Source: an uncultured Eubacteriales bacterium | GTDB lineage: Bacteria; Bacillota; Clostridia; Oscillospirales; CAG-272 | Reading direction: 5' to 3' | Length of the DNA: 20,329 nt | Assembly: GCA_934365155.1 (NCBI GenBank) | Contig: CAKRMZ010000030.1 | Span: forward strand, 1-20,329 | Shown here: one piece after another, positions 15,833-20,329 of the stretch | Layout of the letters: the number at the start of each line of letters is the position of its first letter | Numbering within the stretch: the stretch's first letter is position 1 | Program-made: the position numbers and the translations under genes | Notes under the pieces: generated by a model | What the model saw: the letters and a program-made list of their open reading frames with translations, nothing else | Databases searched by the model: none | Told to the model about the DNA's origin: nothing

Positions 15833-15861
15833 ATTCTATCATGTTTTTTTATTAGAATCAA
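15833..15861 (-). promoter_or_regulatory. Promoter of the substrate-binding protein gene
   Basis: On the minus strand TTGATT (15861-15856) and TAGAAT (15838-15833) are 17 nt apart, with TGA directly before the -10 (extended -10). The start would be near 15826, about 45 nt before the gene. Confidence 0.72.
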
Positions 15862-15898
15862 CACAAAATTAGTGAATAATCCATCGATTCAGATAAAG

Positions 15899-15938
15899 TG
15901 CACAATATATTTGATTCAAATTGGTTAACATGCACAAT
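15899..15938. repeat. Paired TGCACAAT direct repeats around a short palindrome
   Basis: TGCACAAT occurs at 15899-15906 and 15931-15938, 32 bp apart (about three helical turns). Between them is the palindrome ATTTGA-T-TCAAAT (15909-15921). The cluster lies 38-77 nt upstream of the -35 of the substrate-binding gene and downstream of the pantothenate kinase gene. An activator or operator site is possible. Confidence 0.4.
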
Positions 15939-15979
15939 TATTAAAAATAAAACAAATAAAAAGCTTCTTATTTTCTGAT

Positions 15980-16837
15980 TTAATCTGTTAAAATTGATTT
16001 TTCATACTGGAATAATGCGGCTCCGACTACCGTGCCGAATTGTGCAAGCGGAGGTATGATAAAATTGGTTTTTAAAAGTTGGTTCATAGAAGAAAATATG
16101 GATTTTGCCTGAGGAACGGAAGAAAGATTTCCGGTCAGGACAATATCGGAAATATTAAAATTTCGGGCTGCAAATACGGACAGCATGGCGATGGTTTCAA
16201 AAACCATATTGATAATGCCGAGTGCAAGGTCGGATTTTTCGGCGATATCCAGCACTTTCCCGAAATTTGACGCGGTCAGAGACGACGAAATTCCGGGCAG
16301 AATATCTTTTTGTGTCATATCTTTGATTCGAAGATCCACACGGTCGAGATTTCCGCTTTCGGCTAATGAAACAATGCTGTTAATATCATCAAGCCCCAGG
16401 AGCTTTTTTGAAAGTCCCATTAGAGTGCCGCCGCCGACGCCGGTTCCGCCGAGATAACGAATTTGCAGGCTGCCGTCACTGTTTCGGCAAGCATAATTTA
16501 ATGCGGTGCCGGTCCCCATGCTGACAACGATAGCTTCATTCAGACCGGAAAGATGAAGCCCGCCGATTCCAATGCACTCAAACTCGCGAACGCATTGACA
16601 TTTTAATCCGTATATCGGTTGAGTAATATAGGAAGATCCGACACCGGTGATCATTACATTTTCAATATTGCTAAGTTCAATATGGTTCATTGCGGTGAAT
16701 TTTCCGAATGCTCCGTAAACAGAGGTTAATGCGTCGGTTGCTTTGACGCATTGCGGTTCGGAAATCATGGTTCCGTTTTGAAACCCAACAATTTTAGTCG
16801 TGCTACCGCCGATATCAATTCCGATTACCGTTTTCAT
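15980..16837 (-). CDS. coaW: Type II pantothenate kinase
   Basis: This enzyme phosphorylates pantothenate with ATP, the first step of coenzyme A synthesis. The 285-residue actin/ASKHA-fold protein shows the phosphate-1 motif GIDIGGSTTK (6-15), the VREFECIGIGG segment with a conserved Glu near 85, SMGTGTALNY (106-115) and the glycine-rich GGTGVGGGTLMGLSKKLLG (130-148). The conserved LTGNLSS and GTVVGAAL motifs follow near the C-terminus. The length fits bacterial type II enzymes such as that of Staphylococcus aureus. The ATG at 16837 follows GGAGG with 10-nt spacing. It has its own promoter, back-to-back with that of the plus-strand repair-like operon. No strong terminator is seen after it, so some read-through into the substrate-binding gene is possible. 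The function has no obvious link to its neighbours. Confidence 0.9.
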   Translation of the reverse strand: MKTVIGIDIGGSTTKIVGFQNGTMISEPQCVKATDALTSVYGAFGKFTAMNHIELSNIENVMITGVGSSYITQPIYGLKCQCVREFECIGIGGLHLSGLNEAIVVSMGTGTALNYACRNSDGSLQIRYLGGTGVGGGTLMGLSKKLLGLDDINSIVSLAESGNLDRVDLRIKDMTQKDILPGISSSLTASNFGKVLDIAEKSDLALGIINMVFETIAMLSVFAARNFNISDIVLTGNLSSVPQAKSIFSSMNQLLKTNFIIPPLAQFGTVVGAALFQYEKSILTD

Positions 16838-16906
16838 AATATTGTTGCCTCCTTAAAGAGAGAAGTGATGCAGATTTCGGTATCTTTTGAGTAAAAGTTT
16901 TAGATC

Positions 16907-16935
16907 ATTATATCATGAAAACAAAATGAATTCAA
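16907..16935 (-). promoter_or_regulatory. Promoter of the pantothenate kinase gene
   Basis: On the minus strand TTGAAT (16935-16930) and TATAAT (16912-16907) are 17 nt apart, with TGA directly before the -10. The start would be near 16900, leaving a leader of about 60 nt. Confidence 0.72.
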
Positions 16936-16948
16936 GCAAAAGGCAGAA

Positions 16949-16977
16949 TTGACAAAAAAAATGCGGTGCGATATAAT
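16949..16977 (+). promoter_or_regulatory. Perfect consensus promoter of the MBL-exoIII-Nudix-TudS operon
   Basis: TTGACA (16949-16954) and TATAAT (16972-16977) are exactly 17 nt apart. The start would be near 16984. It stands back-to-back with the coaW promoter, with 13 nt between the two -35 elements. It also rules out protein starts upstream of about 16984 for the following gene. Confidence 0.85.
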
Positions 16978-17029
16978 GAACAAAAAAGCGGAGTTTAACG
17001 ATTATTTCAGTTGTATGGATGAGGATATC

Positions 17030-17923
17030 ATGCGGAAAAATAAAATTTCTGTTCGGAAATTGATGCGCAATCCCGCGGCTGTGTTTATAGCTTTATTAGT
17101 AATTGCCGTATTTTTTATTTATGAGCAATGGTTTTCCGGACCGAATTATGCTGCGATTCCGGACGGACATATTGCAGTTCATTTTGTGGATGTCGGGCAG
17201 GGGGATGCAACGATTGTGCAAACGCCAAACGGCAAGAATATGTTGATCGACACCGGAACGCCTGACAGCCGAAATACACTTTGCCAATACATCCGTTCAC
17301 TGGGTATAAAAAGTTTTGATTATCTTGTTTTAACCCATCCGCATGATGATCATATCGGCGGAGCCCTGCGTATTTTGGATGAATTTGAAGTGAATGCGGT
17401 TATTATGCCGGATGCAAACCATACAAGCTATACCTATGAAAAATTGCTAAACGGTATTATCGAAAAGAATATCCCGGTTAAAAAAGCGGTTTCGGGCGAC
17501 GAATATAAGTTGGACGCGGCTACTTTTACCGTATTGGCACCCAATGACACCACTTATGCTTCGCTGAACAATTACAGCGTGGTTTTGCGTTTGGTGTTCG
17601 GCCGGAATTCTTTTTTGTTTTGCGGTGATGCGGAAACTCTTTCCGAAAATGAAATGCTAAAGCGTTTTTCACCTTCAGAACTACAGTCGGATATATTGAA
17701 ACTCGGCCATCACGGATCATCAACATCTTCATCAAAAAAGTTTTTAGATGCTGTCTGTCCCGCTGTTGCGATTGTTTCGGCCGGGGAAAACAATGATTAC
17801 GGTCATCCGCATCCGGCAGTTATAAAACGGCTCGAAAATGCCGGTGTTTCAATTTACCGGACATATTCGGACGGAACGATTGTATTATGGAGCGACGGAA
17901 ACACTGTAACACGAATGTCTTAA
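17030..17923 (+). CDS. Exported ComEC-like metallo-beta-lactamase-fold protein
   Basis: This protein of 297 residues has a basic N-terminus, one membrane segment (about residues 14-34) and an external MBL-fold domain. The domain has the ComEC/Rec2 signature VHFVDVGQGDATIVQTPNGKN, then LIDTGTPDS, the metal-binding THPHDDHIGG, the late acidic motif FCGDAE and LGHHGSSTSSS. The closing NDYGHPHP is also typical. The ComEC membrane channel part is absent, so this is one of the stand-alone relatives whose substrate (phosphodiester or nucleotide) is not established. The ATG at 17030 is chosen because GAGG lies 5 nt upstream and the promoter's start at about 16984 excludes the earlier ATG at 16976. 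An ATG at 17015 is in frame but has no binding site. It is first in a five-gene operon. Confidence 0.87.
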   Translation: MRKNKISVRKLMRNPAAVFIALLVIAVFFIYEQWFSGPNYAAIPDGHIAVHFVDVGQGDATIVQTPNGKNMLIDTGTPDSRNTLCQYIRSLGIKSFDYLVLTHPHDDHIGGALRILDEFEVNAVIMPDANHTSYTYEKLLNGIIEKNIPVKKAVSGDEYKLDAATFTVLAPNDTTYASLNNYSVVLRLVFGRNSFLFCGDAETLSENEMLKRFSPSELQSDILKLGHHGSSTSSSKKFLDAVCPAVAIVSAGENNDYGHPHPAVIKRLENAGVSIYRTYSDGTIVLWSDGNTVTRMS

Positions 17924-17941
17924 AATGCGAGGATAAAAATT

Positions 17942-18694
17942 ATGAAATTGATTTCTTGGAATGTAAACGGATTGCGTTCTTGTATTGATAAAGGTTTTTG
18001 GGATTTCTTTCAATTTGCCGATGCGGATTTTTTCTCTGTGCAGGAAATCAAAATGCTGCAGGGGCAGGCCGACATAAAAGCACCGGGATACCATCAATTC
18101 TGGAACAGCGCGGAGCGACGCGGATATTCCGGAACTTTGACCTTTGCCAAAGAAGAACCCATCAATATCTATTACGGAATTTCGGGTGAACACACGGACG
18201 AGGGGCGGGTGCTGACATTGGAATATCCGAAATTTTATATGGTAAATTGCTATTCGCCCAATGCCAAGGACGGACTTTTGCGCATTGATTACCGTTGTGA
18301 ATTTGAAGATGCTATGCGTGATTATCTGCAAAAACTCAGTGCCAAAAAGTCTGTGATTTTCTGTGGGGATCTCAATGTTGCGCATGAGGAAATTGACCTG
18401 AAAAATCCGAAGGCCAATATCGGACATGCGGGATTTTCCGATCAAGAACGCGGCAAATTCACCGAACTGCTTGCCGCAGGTTTTTGCGATTCTTTTCGGT
18501 ATTTATATCCGACAGCAACAGATGCATATACCTGGTGGTCTTACCGTGCGGCTGCCCGGAAAAGAAATGTCGGATGGAGAATTGATTACTTTGTGGTTTC
18601 GAATGACATCAAAGGGCGAATTGTTGACAGTCATATTTATTCCAGCGTTTACGGGAGTGACCATTGCCCCATCGGTTTGGAAATTATTCTTTGA
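17942..18694 (+). CDS. xth: Exodeoxyribonuclease III / AP endonuclease
   Basis: This enzyme cuts DNA at abasic sites and removes blocked 3' ends in base excision repair. The 250 residues show every main motif of the ExoIII/APE1 family: SWNVNGLR (5-12), VQEIK with metal ligand E35, YSPNAKDG with Y104, GDLNVAHEEID (142-152, with D143 and N145), GWRIDYF with D215, and SDHCPI with catalytic D240-H241. The ATG at 17942 follows GAGGAT with about 7-nt spacing and starts 18 nt after the MBL gene. It is in one operon with the genes on both sides. In Bacillus the orthologue is called exoA. Confidence 0.95.
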   Translation: MKLISWNVNGLRSCIDKGFWDFFQFADADFFSVQEIKMLQGQADIKAPGYHQFWNSAERRGYSGTLTFAKEEPINIYYGISGEHTDEGRVLTLEYPKFYMVNCYSPNAKDGLLRIDYRCEFEDAMRDYLQKLSAKKSVIFCGDLNVAHEEIDLKNPKANIGHAGFSDQERGKFTELLAAGFCDSFRYLYPTATDAYTWWSYRAAARKRNVGWRIDYFVVSNDIKGRIVDSHIYSSVYGSDHCPIGLEIIL

Positions 18695-18703
18695 GGAAAA
18701 AAG

Positions 18704-18892
18704 ATGAGTGAACAAATCAAAGCCGTTTGCGAACAGTGCCTTTATTATGATTTTGATGAAGAACTCGGAACCGAAGTTTGTCAAATGCCGATGGATCAGG
18801 ATGAGATGAGCGATTGGCTTTCGAGGGAGGAGAAGCGTTGCCCGTATTTTCGTTTTTATGACGAATATAAATCGGTACAGCGCCAGAATTAG
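18704..18892 (+). CDS. Small four-cysteine protein (DUF6472-like)
   Basis: This 62-residue acidic protein has four cysteines, C9, C12, C26 and C46, in the order CxxC-x13-C-x19-C. That could bind zinc or an iron-sulfur cluster. I recall similar small clostridial proteins of unknown function (DUF6472), but cannot confirm the match. The ATG at 18704 follows GAGG with about 7-nt spacing. It starts 9 nt after the exonuclease III gene and ends 2 nt before the Nudix gene. This tight packing supports it being real and co-translated. A role as an accessory to the repair or sanitising enzymes on either side is only inference. Confidence 0.75.
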   Translation: MSEQIKAVCEQCLYYDFDEELGTEVCQMPMDQDEMSDWLSREEKRCPYFRFYDEYKSVQRQN

Positions 18893-18894
18893 AG

Positions 18895-19377
18895 ATGATA
18901 AACACCAGCCTTTGCTATATTGAGCAAAACGAGCAGTATTTGATGCTCTATCGAAACAAAAAGAAAAATGATTTGAATATCGGTAAGTATATCGGAATCG
19001 GCGGAAAGTTTGAGGAGGGTGAAAGCCCGTTTGATTGTGTGATCAGAGAGACGCGGGAGGAATGCGGGCTCAGTCTTTTGGCTCCCGATTATCGAGGCAT
19101 TATTACCTTTGTGTCCGATTGCTATCCCACAGAACAGATGCATCTTTTTACTGCAAATAAATTTTCGGGTGAAATTCGTTCTTGTAATGAGGGCGAGCTT
19201 TTATGGGTCCCGAAAAAAGAGATTAATCAGCTTCCTTTATGGGAAGGAGATCGTATATTTTTGCGTTTGCTTGATGAAGATATCCCTTTTTTCTCTCTGA
19301 AATTAATTTATCGCAAGGACGATTTGTTGAGCGCTGTGCTAAACGGGCAGGCGTTGGATGTAAATGAGGGAAAGTAA
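18895..19377 (+). CDS. Nudix hydrolase, MutT/8-oxo-dGTPase-like
   Basis: This 160-residue enzyme hydrolyses a nucleoside diphosphate linked to another moiety, most likely an oxidised dNTP. It has a complete Nudix box GGKFEEGESPFDCVIRETRE ECGL near 36-59, meeting the G-x5-E-x7-RE-U-x-EE-x-G-U rule. The opening NTSLCYIEQNEQYLMLYRNKKKND..IGKYIGIGGK resembles the 8-oxo-dGTP diphosphatases of Firmicutes. The exact substrate is not provable from sequence. No proper ribosome binding site lies before the ATG at 18895, which follows the preceding stop by 2 nt, so translation is probably coupled to that of the small cysteine protein. The next gene begins directly at its stop codon. Confidence 0.9.
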   Translation: MINTSLCYIEQNEQYLMLYRNKKKNDLNIGKYIGIGGKFEEGESPFDCVIRETREECGLSLLAPDYRGIITFVSDCYPTEQMHLFTANKFSGEIRSCNEGELLWVPKKEINQLPLWEGDRIFLRLLDEDIPFFSLKLIYRKDDLLSAVLNGQALDVNEGK

Positions 19378-19830
19378 ATGCGTGTTTTAGTCAGTGCCTG
19401 CCTTTTAGGAGAAAATTGCCGATATGACGGCCGCGCAAAGCCGCATGCGGAGGTTATAAAATTAAAAGATCACTTTGAGTGTATTCCGATTTGCCCAGAG
19501 CAAATAGGCGGTCTGCCGACGCCGCGTCCTCCGGCGGAGAGACAGGGCGATTGTGTTATCAATCAAGTCGGAGCCGATGTCAGCGCATTTTATTTTCGTG
19601 GCGCAAGAAAGGCATATGAATTATGTAAGCGCTTGAATATCAATGCGGCAATTTTAAAAGAGGGAAGCCCCTCTTGCGGATGCCATCAAATTTATGACGG
19701 CAGTTTTTCAAAACGGAAAACAAAAGGTATGGGTGTAACGGCAGAGCTTTTAGAATCCGCAGGCATTTATGTTTTTTCCGAGGATGAAATTGAGTTATTT
19801 TTTGCTTTTGCAAAAGACGCTGAACATTAA
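19378..19830 (+). CDS. DUF523 family protein, TudS-like thiouracil desulfurase
   Basis: This 150-residue protein is typical of DUF523: SACLLGENCRYDG (6-18), CPEQIGGLPTPRPPAE (39-54), ILKEGSPSCG (92-101) and GMGVTAELLESAGI (117-130). Members described as TudS use a [4Fe-4S] cluster held by three cysteines to remove sulfur from 2-thiouracil. The matching cysteines here would be C8, C39 and C100. The ATG at 19378 directly follows the Nudix stop codon, and GAGGGAAAG lies within the end of that gene. As the last gene of an operon with a Nudix hydrolase and an AP endonuclease, it fits a role in clearing modified or damaged nucleobases. Activity in this organism is inferred from the family. Confidence 0.88.
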   Translation: MRVLVSACLLGENCRYDGRAKPHAEVIKLKDHFECIPICPEQIGGLPTPRPPAERQGDCVINQVGADVSAFYFRGARKAYELCKRLNINAAILKEGSPSCGCHQIYDGSFSKRKTKGMGVTAELLESAGIYVFSEDEIELFFAFAKDAEH

Positions 19831-19867
19831 AAACAAGCTGCAAATTATTTTGCAGCTTGTTTTTTTC
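19831..19867. terminator. Bidirectional terminator at the end of the operon
   Basis: A perfect 14-bp stem, 19831-19844 with 19849-19862, closes a TTAT loop and is followed by more T residues. It separates the plus-strand operon from the convergent FAD-dependent dehydrogenase gene. Confidence 0.93.
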
Positions 19868-19888
19868 TTATTAAAGCGACGGTGAAAA

Positions 19889-20329
19889 TTATTGATGAAT
19901 TGAAAAATAGATTTCAGCGGCTTTCATCCCGTCGATTGCGGCGGACATAATTCCTCCGGCGTAGCCCGCGCCCTCACCGAGCGGGTAAATCCCGACAACA
20001 GAAGCTTGCATTTGCTCATTCCGCACAATGCGTACCGGTGAGGAACTGCGCGACTCTACTCCGGTTAATACAGCGTCCGGCGCGGCAAAGCCGCGAATGG
20101 AATTATTATATTGCAGCAACCCTTCTTCCAGTGTTTGACTGATGTAGACAGGGAGAAGTTTTCTTAGATTGGCGGGGCATACCCCACGTGCATAAGATGG
20201 CATAATCGAGCCGAATGAGCGACTTTCTCTGTTCTTTAAAAAGTCGCCTACGGTCTGTGCCGGTGCACGGTAATTTCCGCCTCCCATTTTAAATGCAGTC
20301 TGTTCCAGTCGACGCTGAAAATGTATGCC
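19889..20329 (-). CDS. COG2509-type FAD-dependent dehydrogenase, C-terminal part (gene runs off the window)
   Basis: Only the last 146 residues are present, and the frame stays open to the window's right edge. They contain the C-terminal signature of the uncharacterised FAD-dependent dehydrogenases (COG2509): GIHFQRRLEQTAFK, GGGNYRAPAQTVGDFL, a PSY segment and a VLTGVESRSSSPVRIVRN motif. GEGAGYAGGIMSAAIDGMKAAE, the flavin-binding end, follows. Family members are about 450-550 residues, so most of the gene lies outside. Electron donor and substrate are not known for the family. The Met at 20287 is internal and not the start, because the homologous sequence continues upstream of it. It converges on the TudS-like gene and shares its terminator. 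Confidence 0.88.
   Translation of the reverse strand, partial: GIHFQRRLEQTAFKMGGGNYRAPAQTVGDFLKNRESRSFGSIMPSYARGVCPANLRKLLPVYISQTLEEGLLQYNNSIRGFAAPDAVLTGVESRSSSPVRIVRNEQMQASVVGIYPLGEGAGYAGGIMSAAIDGMKAAEIYFSIHQ

Noticed and set aside
16949..17029. Longer N-terminus for the MBL protein (starts at 16949, 16976 or 17015)
   Set aside because: The first two lie inside the -35 and -10 of a perfect promoter, so they would not be transcribed. The third has no ribosome binding site. The ATG at 17030 has GAGG 5 nt upstream.

Overview
The window looks like a chromosomal segment of an endospore-forming member of the Firmicutes, class Clostridia. Three things support this: a spoIIGA-sigE pair, a spore-cortex-lytic (SleC-type) gene cluster, and low-GC DNA with strong AGGAGG-type ribosome binding sites and textbook TTGACA/TATAAT promoters. 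Most genes are of the kind found in core genomes. I see no transposase, integrase, phage gene, tRNA, rRNA or CRISPR array. I cannot name the species.

Layout from left to right. Positions 1-520 hold no gene, but they contain a perfect consensus promoter followed by a perfect 12-bp hairpin (possible small RNA or long leader). Next is rpe (ribulose-phosphate 3-epimerase) with its own terminator. Then come three short-spaced genes (1360-4038) that together carry the parts of a SleC-like cortex-lytic enzyme: a carboxypeptidase-regulatory-like domain, a SpoIID-like lytic transglycosylase domain with three peptidoglycan-binding repeats, and a separate protein with two such repeats. typA/bipA (4143-5963) follows, then an overlapping OmpR-type response regulator and sensor kinase pair (6150-8040). 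On the minus strand, 8113-9882 encodes a single protein joining a glycerol-3-phosphate dehydrogenase (GpsA) to a SpoU/TrmH-type RNA methyltransferase. A membrane-anchored NERD-domain protein is divergent from it.

The sporulation core is spoIIGA-sigE (10979-12598): the membrane protease and the pro-sigma-E it activates in the mother cell. The promoter in front has an unusual 22-nt spacer, like the Spo0A-controlled spoIIG promoter of Bacillus subtilis, and it lies inside a 9-bp inverted repeat. Where sigG usually follows sigE, this window has a membrane-anchored glycosyl-hydrolase-like (GHL10/DUF187) protein.

The right part has two minus-strand genes: an orphan oligopeptide-type ABC substrate-binding lipoprotein and a type II pantothenate kinase. 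Back-to-back with the kinase is a five-gene plus-strand operon: a ComEC-like exported metallo-beta-lactamase-fold protein, exodeoxyribonuclease III, a 62-residue four-cysteine protein, a Nudix hydrolase and a TudS/DUF523 protein. This set looks like nucleotide and DNA damage upkeep. A partial COG2509 FAD-dependent dehydrogenase runs off the right edge. Convergent gene pairs are separated by compact bidirectional terminators.

The most notable items are the GpsA-TrmH fusion with a changed motif 3, the split SleC-like locus, the architecture of the spoIIG promoter, the loss of the sigE-sigG adjacency, and the candidate RNA upstream of rpe.
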